A stretch of DNA of 64,000 nt, taken from contig JANPBM010000099.1 of NCBI GenBank assembly GCA_031430435.1, positions 19,777 through 83,776 on the forward strand, read 5' to 3'. The position numbers and the translations under genes are program-made. The stretch is from JANNVK01 sp031430435. Its GTDB lineage: Bacteria; Acidobacteriota; Blastocatellia; Pyrinomonadales; Pyrinomonadaceae. Under the pieces are notes generated by a model that did no database searches, was not told the DNA's origin, and saw only the letters and a program-made list of their open reading frames with translations. This document shows, in pieces, positions 8,753 through 17,218 of the stretch. The number at the start of each line of letters is the position of its first letter. Position 1 is the stretch's first letter.

Positions 8753-9121
8753 TCACACTGTTTGAGTTATCAGAACTTCATTTGTTTTATAGTTAATGTA
8801 AAGTTCTTTATCTTCTAAAAGTGCTGTTCCCAAAAGAAAATCTTCACCTTCGTTGATTAGAAATTCTATGTTCGATAATTTTTTGTTGCACCAAAAAACA
8901 TCAACTTTTCCTACTTCTAAAATTTCTGTATGGTTCCCGATTCCATAAATAAAAGTTGATGTTACAGCTCGAAGATTCAGTTCCTCCATCGCACTTCTCG
9001 GCAAACAGAGATGTCCGTCAAATCCTGTATCGATTAAAAATTAGACTTTTGTTCCGTTTTCAAACTCAGTAAAAACACAGGCTTCATGTCTTTCGTTTAC
9101 GCTACCTCTTTCTTCGCCCAT
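8753..9121 (-). pseudogene. Clan AA (retropepsin-like) aspartic protease with an in-frame stop codon
   Basis: An ATG at 9121, preceded by a strong GGAGG six bases upstream, opens a frame reading MGEERGSVNE...FENGTKV, then TAA at 9041-9043. The same frame continues as FLIDTGFDGHLCLPRS down to a stop at 8753. The single catalytic triad Asp-Thr-Gly lies directly after the stop (9023-9031). Read through, the protein has about 122 residues, the normal size for these single-domain aspartic proteases, and a Glu codon would fit at the stop (one base change). The start overlaps the end of the upstream small gene by 20 bases, a usual pairing. Either a recent nonsense mutation or stop-codon readthrough; the first is more likely. 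Confidence 0.75.
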
Positions 9122-9353
9122 GAAATCCTCCGATTTTGTATGCGGCTTCAAAACCGATTTTTGCCAAAAAAAGTTTTTTTTCAGGCAATTTCTCATTACC
9201 TTTGTGAATAGCTTCTCCGCCTGTTTTTCCAATAAAGTATTGACCTGTTTCAAAATCAATTGTTACAAATTCTCCGTTATGTTCCGGTTCTAAAATGTTT
9301 TTCAGATGTTCGTCATAGTAATTTTTACCTAAAACAGCTACTTGATTTTCCAC
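9102..9353 (-). CDS. Small protein paired with the aspartic protease
   Basis: 83 residues from a GTG at 9353 preceded by AAGGAG about ten bases upstream. The sequence is soluble, charged and ends in Gly-Gly-Phe-His-Gly-Arg-Arg-Lys-Arg, overlapping the protease start by 20 bases. Small genes of this sort often sit directly before clan AA aspartic proteases. I infer a paired, perhaps antitoxin- or substrate-like, protein; no domain is recognised with certainty. The region is more AT-rich than its surroundings. Confidence 0.6.
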   Translation of the reverse strand: MENQVAVLGKNYYDEHLKNILEPEHNGEFVTIDFETGQYFIGKTGGEAIHKGNEKLPEKKLFLAKIGFEAAYKIGGFHGRRKR

Positions 9354-9485
9354 TTTAACACACTCCTTTTCTTCAAAATATTATCAATTATTGGTTTGAG
9401 ATTGCTTTCCGGCTAACCAACAATCATAAATTGATTTTACCGGTTTTGCGTTTTTTCCGCCTAGTCGTTATAATCAAACGTTCGC

Positions 9486-9562
9486 GGCAGGGTAGCTCAG
9501 ATGGTTAGAGCGTTGGATTCATAACCCAAAGGTCGCGGGTTCGATCCCCGCCCTCGCCACCA
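9486..9562 (+). tRNA. tRNA-Met (anticodon CAT)
   Basis: 77 bases with encoded CCA (9560-9562). D arm GCTC/GAGC, anticodon loop TTCATAA, T arm GCGGG-TTCGATC-CCCGC are clear. The acceptor stem GGCAGGG/CCTCGCC has an A-C opposition at pair 4-69 and a G-T at 5-68; the anticodon stem has an A-C opposition at 31-39. G1-C72 pairs and the stem lacks the three G-C pairs of initiators, so this is elongator Met, or Ile2 if the C is modified to lysidine. Confidence 0.9.
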
Positions 9563-9592
9563 TAACTTTCAAATAAGTTTTCAGGAAGAGCA

Positions 9593-9940
9593 TTACTGCT
9601 TTTCTCTTCGGTCATAGTGTTCTTTGCGATGACAGTTTGCACATAAAACTCTGCATTTTTCTATCTCGGATTTTAAGGCTTTCCAACTCATAAAATCATT
9701 AATTCTTCCTATCGAAAACTTTTTTTCTTTTGGATTAATATGGTGAAAATCCAAACAAGCAGGATGATTTTCTTCACAGTATTCGCACTTTAAAGTCTGC
9801 TTATATTCTTTTAACCAATTTTTTATTTTTTTGTCTCTGTTTCTAACATAACCAATATGTTTTGTCTTATTTTTTTTATACCATTCACGCATATATTCAC
9901 GTTGGTATTCTCGTCTTTTCTCTTCATCTTTATACGGCAT
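9593..9940 (-). CDS. HNH-type endonuclease-like small protein
   Basis: 115 residues. The N-terminal third is highly basic and helical (repeated Glu/Arg/Tyr/Lys). Two CxxC pairs (Cys52/Cys55 and Cys100/Cys103 followed by His104) surround DFHHINP, which matches the zinc-ribbon HNH fold (His66/His67 as catalytic candidates). HNH proteins of this size are common in phage and mobile DNA. The gene is AT-rich compared with its neighbours and lies 30 bases from the 3' end of tRNA-Met, so it was probably acquired. Nuclease activity is inferred from the fold only. Confidence 0.75.
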   Translation of the reverse strand: MPYKDEEKRREYQREYMREWYKKNKTKHIGYVRNRDKKIKNWLKEYKQTLKCEYCEENHPACLDFHHINPKEKKFSIGRINDFMSWKALKSEIEKCRVLCANCHRKEHYDRREKQ

Positions 9941-10034
9941 TTTTCAAGTTTACAAAACAAGGCTTCATAAATCAATATAAAATATAAAACCCTTTAAACT
10001 TTTGTTTTCTGCAAAAAACCTGTATTTTATTGAT

Positions 10035-11306
10035 ATGAAAAGAGTTCTGCCCGGCTTATTTTTTATTTTTTTACACTTATCAATTATGAACGCACAGTCG
10101 CCGAAGGAATTTGCCGAAATTTGGACAAAATCGCACGTTACCGGTATTTTACCGTCGAATACACGACACAAAGATTTGCTTGTTTATCTGGGAAAACTCA
10201 AAAAACTCGGCATAAAAGTCAGCGAAGTCGGGAAATCTTACGGCGGACGCGAGATTTTTCAAGCTGAATGGGGAAAAGGTCAGTTGAAGATTTTTATGTG
10301 GTCGCAGATGCACGGCGATGAACCGACGGCGACACCCGCGTTGATTGATTTGCTGGCGTTTTTGCAAACTTCAAGACTCGCGTGGGTAAAAAAATTGTCG
10401 CAAACTATTACGATTCACGCGGTTCCGATGCTCAACCCCGACGGCACGGAACTTTTTCAGCGTCGAAATTTGCAGTTTATCGACATTAACCGCGATGCTC
10501 GCCGATTGGAAACGCCCGAAGGTCAGTTATTGAAAAAACTGTGCGACGACTGGAAGCCGAATTTGGGATTTAACTTGCATAATCAAAACAGTTTAACGAC
10601 TGTCGGCAGCACAAAAAAACAAGCGACAATTTCGCTCCTCGCGGTTTCGGGCGACAAAGAAGGCAAATCTAACGATGGTCATTTATTAACCCGCAGACTT
10701 TGTTCGGTGATGGTTAAATCGTTGGAAACATTCATCAAAGGAAACATCGGACGTTATGACGACGAATATAACGAACGAGCTTTCGGCGACAATATTTCGG
10801 CGTGGGGAACGCCCGTAATTTTGGTCGAAACAGGTGCGATGCACGGAAAAAGCGAGATGTTTTTGGTCAAACTGAATTTTGTCGCATATCTTTCGGCGTT
10901 GCAATCGATTGTTGACGGCACCGAAAAACAAACTTCGATGAGCGTTTACGACAATCTTCCGTTTAATTCGACGGGCGATATTTACAATTTTATTTTTCGC
11001 AAAGCCACGATTGTCGGCGACAAAGGCGAGCCGTATTCGGCTGATGTCGGCGTAAATTCCGAACGGCGGCGAGCAAACGAATATCCACCTGCATTCGTAC
11101 AGGAAATCGGCGATTTATCGGTTTACGCGGGTTTAGAAGAATTTGACGTAAAAGATTATTATCTTGTTCCGAAAGGCGATTTTCTGCACATCGGTTCAAA
11201 CGCGGAGTTTTCTTTTTACAAAAAATCAAGCGTCAAAGATTTGAAAAAACTGCCCGAACCGGACGCGATTTTCTTAAACGGCAAGTGGAAAAAACCTTTG
11301 CCGTAA
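10035..11306 (+). CDS. Secreted M14-family zinc carboxypeptidase
   Basis: About 423 residues from ATG 10035, which directly precedes a signal peptide (KR, hydrophobic core, ending near Ala20-Gln21); an upstream ATG at 10002 would put 11 extra residues before it. Zinc and catalytic residues of family M14 are visible: MHGDEP (His93, Glu96), DINRDAR (Asn152-Arg153), GFNLHNQ (His182), and VILVETGAMHG with the likely catalytic Glu. It removes C-terminal residues from peptides or trims cell-wall peptides outside the cytoplasm; the specificity is not readable. A unique C-terminal part of about 110 residues follows the peptidase domain. Confidence 0.87.
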   Translation: MKRVLPGLFFIFLHLSIMNAQSPKEFAEIWTKSHVTGILPSNTRHKDLLVYLGKLKKLGIKVSEVGKSYGGREIFQAEWGKGQLKIFMWSQMHGDEPTATPALIDLLAFLQTSRLAWVKKLSQTITIHAVPMLNPDGTELFQRRNLQFIDINRDARRLETPEGQLLKKLCDDWKPNLGFNLHNQNSLTTVGSTKKQATISLLAVSGDKEGKSNDGHLLTRRLCSVMVKSLETFIKGNIGRYDDEYNERAFGDNISAWGTPVILVETGAMHGKSEMFLVKLNFVAYLSALQSIVDGTEKQTSMSVYDNLPFNSTGDIYNFIFRKATIVGDKGEPYSADVGVNSERRRANEYPPAFVQEIGDLSVYAGLEEFDVKDYYLVPKGDFLHIGSNAEFSFYKKSSVKDLKKLPEPDAIFLNGKWKKPLP

Positions 11307-11314
11307 ACCGGTTT

Positions 11315-11608
11315 TTAGTTAAGCGGAACTGCTTTTTCGACGCAAGCGGACGAACAATAAAATGTTTGTTTTCTTAAATTTAAGGCGTTTGATTGCGGAA
11401 TCCATTTGCCGCATTTGGCACATCGCACCAACGCTTCGTTTTCAACTTTTTCGCGTTTCGGAATTTGTTTTTCTATCGGTTGATTCGCTTGTTTAATTTG
11501 CTTGAACATTCGCCAAATTTGCAATGCCGCTTTGATTTGCGGACGAAAACGCAACGCGATTAAGCCGACTGCCAAGATCAATAAAACCAGTAAAATCAAC
11601 CACTTCAT
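11315..11608 (-). CDS. Small membrane-anchored protein with a Cys4 zinc motif
   Basis: 97 residues: one N-terminal membrane helix (residues 2-23), a basic linker, then a C-terminal CxxC...CxxxC zinc-binding knuckle (RCAKCGKWIPQ, YCSSAC). This layout resembles the PP0621-like small proteins of Gram-negative bacteria, whose role is unknown. Its ATG overlaps the stop codon of the upstream TPR gene (ATGA), so the two are translationally coupled. Confidence 0.72.
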   Translation of the reverse strand: MKWLILLVLLILAVGLIALRFRPQIKAALQIWRMFKQIKQANQPIEKQIPKREKVENEALVRCAKCGKWIPQSNALNLRKQTFYCSSACVEKAVPLN

Positions 11609-12327
11609 TTATTTTTAAGTTGCGACATCTGCGTTTGTAAATCGTTAAGACTGCCGTTGTTCGGGTTTATTTCCTTCAATTTTGCGAGCGAATCTTCGGC
11701 TTCTTTCAATTTATTTTGCAACAAATTTACTTGTGCGATTGTCTGCCAAGTCTTCTCGTGTTTCGGGTTTAATTGCAAAGATTTTTGTAATTCCGACATC
11801 GCTTTTTCTGTGTTCGACGGAGTTTCAAGCAAATAGGTTGTCGCTAAATCTGTTTGAATTTCGACATCTTTCGGGCTTAACGTCAATGCTTTTTGATAAA
11901 ATTCGCGTGATTCGGCAAGATTTGCGTTGTCGTTTTTCGATTGCCCGATGTCGAAAAGAACGTTTCCAAGCGTTCGCGTAACTTCGATATTTTTTTCGTC
12001 TTTTGCATAAACGCGACGCAAAAGCCGCAACACATCAGGCAATAAATTCACGTCTTGCTTTGTGTTTGCATACGCATACAGAGCAAACGCAAGTTTTTTT
12101 TGAAACTCCGAATTGTCGGGATTTTTGTCGGCTTCGGCAATTCTGGCTTGAATTTCATCGCCCGACAAAGTTTTTTCCGAATCGTCTTTTTGATTCTTTT
12201 GCAAACTTGCAATTTCGCTCCGCAAATCATTTAACTCTTTGCGATTAAAAGAATTAGCGACAAAAAAACCGCCGACAAAACTTGCGATTGCAATGATAAT
12301 TGTAATAATAATCGAGACTTTTTTCAT
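11605..12327 (-). CDS. Membrane-anchored TPR protein
   Basis: About 240 residues from the ATG at 12327; a more upstream start at 12366 would add 13 residues and overlap the divergent gene. Residues about 3-24 are a membrane anchor (VSIIITIIIAIASFVGGFF), then a short coiled segment (ELNDLRSEIASLQKNQ), then TPR units from about residue 60 to 230. The arrangement resembles CcmI/NrfG-like TPR proteins that hold partner proteins at the membrane, but no cytochrome c gene is near. The downstream zinc-knuckle protein overlaps by four bases. Confidence 0.78.
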   Translation of the reverse strand: MKKVSIIITIIIAIASFVGGFFVANSFNRKELNDLRSEIASLQKNQKDDSEKTLSGDEIQARIAEADKNPDNSEFQKKLAFALYAYANTKQDVNLLPDVLRLLRRVYAKDEKNIEVTRTLGNVLFDIGQSKNDNANLAESREFYQKALTLSPKDVEIQTDLATTYLLETPSNTEKAMSELQKSLQLNPKHEKTWQTIAQVNLLQNKLKEAEDSLAKLKEINPNNGSLNDLQTQMSQLKNK

Positions 12328-12356
12328 TCGTGCATCAAATGTATTAAACTGACAAA

Positions 12357-12821
12357 ATGAACTCAACTTGTATTATCGCATCGGACGTAATATTGGGCAA
12401 TGATGTAAAAATCTATAATTTTGTAAATCTTTACGGTTGCGAAATCGGCGACGGGACGAAAATCGGAACGTTTGTGGAAATTCAAAAAGGCGCCAAAATC
12501 GGTAAAAACTGCAAGATTTCGAGCCATTCGTTTATTTGCGAAGGCGTAGAAATCGACGACAATGTTTTCATCGGACACGGCGTGATGTTTATCAACGATC
12601 GTTTTCCGCGCGCGACCAACGACGACGGTTCGATGCAAACCGAAGAAGATTGGAAGTTGGAAACGACGCACATTAAAAAGGGCGCTTCGATCGGCTCGAA
12701 CGCCACCATTTTATGCGGCGTAACAATCGGCGAAAAAGCCGTTATCGGAGCAGGCGCAGTGGTTACGAAAGATGTGCCGAACGGCGGAATCGCTTACGGT
12801 AATCCGGCGATTTTGCGGTAA
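12357..12821 (+). CDS. Hexapeptide-repeat acyltransferase (WbpD/WlbB-like sugar N-acetyltransferase)
   Basis: 154 residues of left-handed beta-helix repeats (VILGNDVKIYNFVNL, KIGTFVEIQKGAKIGKNC) interrupted by the loop FINDRFPRATNDDG. This loop, with SHSFICEGVEI before and GAGAVVTKDVP after, is typical of enzymes that N-acetylate amino-sugar nucleotides for O-antigen or other surface glycans. No glycan cluster surrounds it. The start codon is 29 bases from the divergent TPR gene. A short hairpin with six T near 12886-12905 may end the transcript. Confidence 0.83.
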   Translation: MNSTCIIASDVILGNDVKIYNFVNLYGCEIGDGTKIGTFVEIQKGAKIGKNCKISSHSFICEGVEIDDNVFIGHGVMFINDRFPRATNDDGSMQTEEDWKLETTHIKKGASIGSNATILCGVTIGEKAVIGAGAVVTKDVPNGGIAYGNPAILR

Positions 12822-12901
12822 ATTACAAGACAATAATTTCGACCGAATCGCAAATCAAATCGACGTTTGTTCAAAATTCGATCCGACTCAGAGTGAGTTT
12901 T

Positions 12902-14389
12902 TTACTTGTTACAAATCAATTCCGCCGCCATTTTGCCGGATAATAAAACCAACGGCATTCCGCCGCCGGGATGCGTAACGCCGCCGACGAAATATAAATT
13001 TTCGACATCGGTTGCCTTGTTCGGCACGCGCATAAACGCCGAGAAAATTCCGTTTGATGAAATGCCGTAAATCGAACCTTTGTTTGCCCGATATTTGCTT
13101 TCAAAATCTGCGGGCGTAATAATTTTTTCAAACTCGATTGAACTTTCTAAACCTTCTAAACCACACTTTTCCAACATTTTAACGATTAAATCTCGATATG
13201 GTTTTGCTTTGATTTGCCAATCGACTTTCGCGTTTGTATAAGGCGCGTTGATTAAAATAAACAGGTTTTCACAATTTTCGGGCGCTTGCGTTGCGTCCGT
13301 GCGTGAAGTCGCGCAAACATAAATTGTCGGATTATCAGCCGGCGTTTTATGTTTGAAAATCGCCTCGAATTCGGCTTTGTAATCGTCGGAAAAAAAGATA
13401 TTATGATGCGAAAGTCGATTAAATTTTTTGCGTACGCCGAGCAAAATGACGAATCCGCTGCACGAAGGTTCACGTTTTTGATAACGCTTTTTCGGCAACA
13501 AATTTCGATAAGTTTCGATTGCGTCCGCGTTTGAAATCACAAAATCGGCGCGTAAAATTTCACCGTTTTTCTGCAACACACCGACTGCTTTTCCTGCTTC
13601 GACAATAATTTTTTCAACCTCGCAATTCAGTCTCAATTTCACGCCGAGTTCTTCGGCGAGTTTTGCTAAAGCCTTGGGAATATTGTAAATACCGCCACGC
13701 ACCGCCCACGCTCCAAGCCCGAATTCAACGTATGGAATTAACGCGAACGTTGCCGGAATTTTGTAAGGCGAACTGCCGTTGTAAGTGGCGAAGCGGTTGA
13801 AAAGTTGTTGTAATTTCGGCGATTTGAAATAATGATTGTTGTGTTTGGCAAGCGTGTTGAGCGTCGAAATTTTGAGCAAATCGGGCAAATAGCTAGGACG
13901 CAAAAGTTTCGGCAAATCATTCAGACTTTTGGCAAGAAATGTTCGTTCGGAAATTTCGTATTTTTGTTTGGAATCGGCAAGAAATTTGCGAAAACCCGAC
14001 ACATCTTGCGGCTCGATTTCGGCAATTTCGGCTTCGGTTTTTTGCAAATCTTGCGAGGCGTTGAAAATCGTGCCGTCCGACCATTGATAACGGCAAATTG
14101 TTTCCAGCGGAACAATGTCCAAATAATCTTCGATTCGTTTTCCGCAAAACTCAAACAGTTCGTCGAAAATATGTTTCATCGTTACCAGACTGGCACCCGT
14201 GTCAAACTTGTAACCATTTGATTCGACAAGGTTTACCTTTCCGCCAAGCGTTTCATTTTTCTCTAAAACCGTCACGCTGAAACCGCTTTTCGCCAGCCGA
14301 CAAGCTGCCGCAAGTCCGCCCAAACCCGCACCGACAATGACGGCGGAATTAGGATTACGGGCGGCGGAATTTTTATTTGCAAATGTCAT
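12902..14389 (-). CDS. CrtI-type phytoene desaturase-like FAD oxidoreductase
   Basis: 495 residues. The N-terminal dinucleotide fold IVGAGLGGLAAACRLA (about 17-33) continues with GFSVTVLEKNETLGGKVN, and the C-terminal YFVGGVTHPGGGMPLVLLSG binds FAD. These are the marks of carotenoid desaturase/isomerase/oxygenase enzymes (CrtI, CrtN, CrtD, CrtP). The fold alone does not tell which step is catalysed. No phytoene synthase or other carotenoid gene lies in the window. It diverges from the mfd fragment. Confidence 0.85.
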   Translation of the reverse strand: MTFANKNSAARNPNSAVIVGAGLGGLAAACRLAKSGFSVTVLEKNETLGGKVNLVESNGYKFDTGASLVTMKHIFDELFEFCGKRIEDYLDIVPLETICRYQWSDGTIFNASQDLQKTEAEIAEIEPQDVSGFRKFLADSKQKYEISERTFLAKSLNDLPKLLRPSYLPDLLKISTLNTLAKHNNHYFKSPKLQQLFNRFATYNGSSPYKIPATFALIPYVEFGLGAWAVRGGIYNIPKALAKLAEELGVKLRLNCEVEKIIVEAGKAVGVLQKNGEILRADFVISNADAIETYRNLLPKKRYQKREPSCSGFVILLGVRKKFNRLSHHNIFFSDDYKAEFEAIFKHKTPADNPTIYVCATSRTDATQAPENCENLFILINAPYTNAKVDWQIKAKPYRDLIVKMLEKCGLEGLESSIEFEKIITPADFESKYRANKGSIYGISSNGIFSAFMRVPNKATDVENLYFVGGVTHPGGGMPLVLLSGKMAAELICNK

Positions 14390-14516
14390 CGGATTAACAA
14401 CCGACTTTTGATATTCGGTAAAATTCTCACTTTTCTTAACGTTCGTTGTGGCAAAAAATTCTTAAATGACATAAATTTTATATTCGGTCATTCAAAATTG
14501 TAACCGGAAATTTGCC

Positions 14517-15635
14517 ATGAACCAAACTGCCGAAGCCCAAACCGAACTTCAACGCCTTCTCCGCGAACTGCGGAAAGGCACGCGAATAATTAGTTTGAGC
14601 GGTGTAACTTCAATTTCCGCAAAGTCTTACGTCTTAACAACACTCCAAAATGAAGTAAAAAAAACATTTGTTGTCGTAACGGATTCAAACAACGAACTTG
14701 AAGTTTTTGAAAACGATATTAGTTTTTTCAATTCACAGTTCACAATTCACAATTCACAATTAAGCATTCTTCCGTCGTTTGAAATTGATATTTATTCGTC
14801 GATTTCGCCGCACGCCGAGACTTTGGAACGTCGGGCGTTGGCGTTGTGGAATTTGACAATTTCGCAACCTTCATTTTTACTGATTTCCGCTAAATCATTA
14901 CTTACAAAGATTTTATCGCCGACTGAAACTAAAAATCTGGGTGCAAATCTGCAACGAGACAAAGATTTTCCACCCGAAAGTTTGATTGAAAAACTCGAAT
15001 CGTGCGGATATGTACGAGAAGAGCCGCTCAAAAATGTCGGCGAGTTTTCAGTTCGCGGCGGAATTATCGACGTTTGGTCACCCGACGCGGAAAATCCTGT
15101 CCGCATCGAATTTTTTGGCGATACGGTTGATTCAATCCGCGAATTTAATGCGGAAACACAACTTTCAATTCAACAATTAAAAGAAATTTCACTTGCTCCG
15201 ATGCGGGAATTTTCCGCAAATTCACAGGATTTTAAAGATTGGTCATTTTTTGCCAAAGAAAGATTTGCGGACGAAAGGTTTGCCAGAAACTTAAAAGACA
15301 GAACGCAATTTGCCGTTGAAGGCGAAAGTTTCGCAGGTTGGGAATTTTTGATAAGTCTTGTCAAACCAAGAACTTCGAGCATTTTTGATTATTTACAAGA
15401 TTGCATTTTGGTAATCGACGAACCGACAAACATTGAACATCACTTGGGCGAATTTTACGAAAACATAGCCCGCAGGTTTGCCGAAACAGACGAACGCGAC
15501 GAAATCGGATTGGAACCGCGTGAACTGTTTTTGTCGGCTGAAGAATTGCGTGAAAAATTATCGAAATTGCAACGCCTTGAACTTCGCGCATTGGGAAGTT
15601 CGGCAAGTAAAATTGATGAAGAATTTGCGGTTTAA
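14517..15635 (+). CDS. mfd: N-terminal fragment of transcription-repair coupling factor Mfd (helicase part missing)
   Basis: 372 residues that match only the UvrB-like N-terminal module of Mfd: VREEPLKNVGEFSVRGGIIDVW, then RIEFFGDTVDSIREF and the segment up to ALGSSASKIDEEF. A full Mfd has about 1150 residues, with an RNA-polymerase-binding domain, a RecG-like translocase and a C-terminal module; none of these is present here or elsewhere in the window. The frame ends four bases into the convergent nuclease-like gene, which suggests a recombination junction near 15635. An insert of Phe-Asn-Ser-Gln-Phe-Thr-Ile-His-Asn type at residues 71-82 comes from a short repeat. The fragment could still bind UvrA but could not move along DNA. 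Probably decayed; the codon structure is still intact. Confidence 0.8.
   Translation: MNQTAEAQTELQRLLRELRKGTRIISLSGVTSISAKSYVLTTLQNEVKKTFVVVTDSNNELEVFENDISFFNSQFTIHNSQLSILPSFEIDIYSSISPHAETLERRALALWNLTISQPSFLLISAKSLLTKILSPTETKNLGANLQRDKDFPPESLIEKLESCGYVREEPLKNVGEFSVRGGIIDVWSPDAENPVRIEFFGDTVDSIREFNAETQLSIQQLKEISLAPMREFSANSQDFKDWSFFAKERFADERFARNLKDRTQFAVEGESFAGWEFLISLVKPRTSSIFDYLQDCILVIDEPTNIEHHLGEFYENIARRFAETDERDEIGLEPRELFLSAEELREKLSKLQRLELRALGSSASKIDEEFAV
14729..14762 (+). repeat. Tandem AATTCACA-type repeat inside the mfd fragment
   Basis: Three to four copies of an ATTCACA(A/G)TTCAC unit of about 10 bases lie in frame within the mfd fragment. Repeats of this sort are usually intergenic, and the peptide they encode is low in complexity and absent from the conserved Mfd module. 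Confidence 0.6.
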
Positions 15636-16273
15636 GAAATGTTGAGCTTTTCTTCAATTTTTTGTCTGACATAACGCATCATTTTAAAAATTTGAAAAAT
15701 ATCTTCGGAACTTGCTGTCAACGCATCACTGACGGCGTATTCTTTGCCGATTAAGGCAACAAAAAAGTGTAATCTGCCAACTACATAGCAACCGTAAATC
15801 GGAAAAGTTTCTTGATTGTCGTGTTGGGCAACCAGCATTTCGGCTAAAAGTTGTCCGAGCGGATCGTTGTCGCGGCGTTTTTCTTGTTTATATTCGTGCA
15901 GAAAAAAATACGGCTCGCGCGGTGTTTGAATTCCTTTTGAAATAAAAAAATCCGCAATGCCCGAAACTTCCCAATCACCGATAATTGCGGATAATTTTCG
16001 TTGTGTAAAAGGCTTGTAATACTCGCTTGTAAAATCAACTAAATGAATTAACGGACCTAGAAAGAAAAATTTCAACTCGTCTTCATTCCACGTTTCGGCG
16101 TTGTGAAACAAACTTTTTGCGAACTTTTGCAAAGATATTTTTTCGGATTCGGTTATCGGATTTTCCGCTAAAAGCCAGTTTTCCAATAACTTAAAACCTT
16201 CGTAATGACGCTTATAACCAAATTCGATGTTAATTTGCTCAAACTGCCAGTCTTTGAAATCTCGCTTTTTCAT
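15632..16273 (-). CDS. PD-(D/E)XK nuclease-like protein of unknown role
   Basis: 213 residues. The centre reads SGIADFFIS, then about 20 residues later FFLHEYKQEK, and then DPLGQLLAEMLVAQ. An Asp followed by a Glu-x-Lys on the next strand is the core of PD-(D/E)XK nucleases (Asp in IADF, Glu and Lys in EYK). The rest is helical and unfamiliar. The gene converges on, and overlaps by four bases, the truncated mfd, so it probably arrived with the event that removed the rest of that gene. Function is unknown; the fold assignment is by eye. Confidence 0.6.
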   Translation of the reverse strand: MKKRDFKDWQFEQINIEFGYKRHYEGFKLLENWLLAENPITESEKISLQKFAKSLFHNAETWNEDELKFFFLGPLIHLVDFTSEYYKPFTQRKLSAIIGDWEVSGIADFFISKGIQTPREPYFFLHEYKQEKRRDNDPLGQLLAEMLVAQHDNQETFPIYGCYVVGRLHFFVALIGKEYAVSDALTASSEDIFQIFKMMRYVRQKIEEKLNIS

Positions 16274-16327
16274 AATGCTATTTTATCACCGATTAACCGA
16301 TTTTCAATCAATTTTCATAAACAAAAG

Positions 16328-17218
16328 TCAGTTTGCGTTGACAACCGCTAAATGCTTCTGTCCGAACGACATTTCGCCTTCCGAATGATCAAAAACCGCA
16401 TCAAGTTCTTTTTCGATGTTGCCGTGTCCGCCCGGAATTCGTTTGATAATCGGCTCAAAGTTTTTGAAATCGTAAAGTTCCGGATCGAGTAAATGCGAAC
16501 CTGTTACGTTTGATAACGCGGTCATCATCGAACTGCGGACGTGCGGAATTTCTTTTTCCAATTCGTTGACCAATTTTTTCACGCGCGCGCGTTTCATATT
16601 CGGCTGTGAACCGCACAGATTACACGGAATTATCGGAAACTGTTTTTCCGCCGAAAATTTTTCAATATCGGTTTCGCGGCAATACGCCAACGGACGGATG
16701 ACCGTGTTTGTACCTGCGTCCGAACGCAAAACCGGCGGCATTGCTTTCAGTTGTCCGACAAAGAAAAAGTTTAATAAAAATGTCGCGATAACATCATCGG
16801 CGTGATGTCCGAGAGCGATTTTCGTGCAACCTTCTTCGATCGCCGTGGTGTATAAAATTCCGCGTCTGAGCCTTGAACAAAGCGAACAAAACGTTTTTCC
16901 TTCGGGAATCAAACCTGTTACGACCGAATATGTATCTTCTTCGACAATGCGATAATTTACGCCGAGTTTTTCTAAATAATCAGGCAAAACTTCTTCGGGA
17001 AAGTCAGGCTGTTTTTGGTCAAGATTGACCGCCAACAGTTCAAACTTCACGGGCGAACGTTTTTGCACATCAAGTAATAAATCGAGCATTGTGTAGCTGT
17101 CTTTTCCGCCGGAAAGACACACCATTATTTTGTCGCCTTCGACAATCATCGAAAAATCTTCGATGGCACGTCCCATTTGCTTGAGTAATTTTGTTTTAAT
17201 TTTGCTTTCTACAAACAA
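16328..17218 (-). CDS. ttcA: TtcA-type tRNA 2-thiocytidine synthetase
   Basis: PP-loop ATPase that thiolates cytidine 32 of certain tRNAs with the help of a [4Fe-4S] cluster. Visible are SGGKDS (36-41), FCSLCSRLRRG (Cys111/Cys114), GHHADDV, and PCNLCGSQPN with further Cys. I start at TTG 17218 because AAGGAG lies nine bases upstream. The frame is open 63 bases further to another TTG at 17281, but those residues (RICYFYFLVSNF) do not fit the family. Length about 296, slightly under the Escherichia coli protein. It is divergent from the bactofilin gene. Confidence 0.9.
   Translation of the reverse strand: MFVESKIKTKLLKQMGRAIEDFSMIVEGDKIMVCLSGGKDSYTMLDLLLDVQKRSPVKFELLAVNLDQKQPDFPEEVLPDYLEKLGVNYRIVEEDTYSVVTGLIPEGKTFCSLCSRLRRGILYTTAIEEGCTKIALGHHADDVIATFLLNFFFVGQLKAMPPVLRSDAGTNTVIRPLAYCRETDIEKFSAEKQFPIIPCNLCGSQPNMKRARVKKLVNELEKEIPHVRSSMMTALSNVTGSHLLDPELYDFKNFEPIIKRIPGGHGNIEKELDAVFDHSEGEMSFGQKHLAVVNAN

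Noticed and set aside
9540..9600. Integration (att) site at the tRNA-Met 3' end
   Set aside because: I found no second copy of the tRNA 3' end and no integrase nearby.
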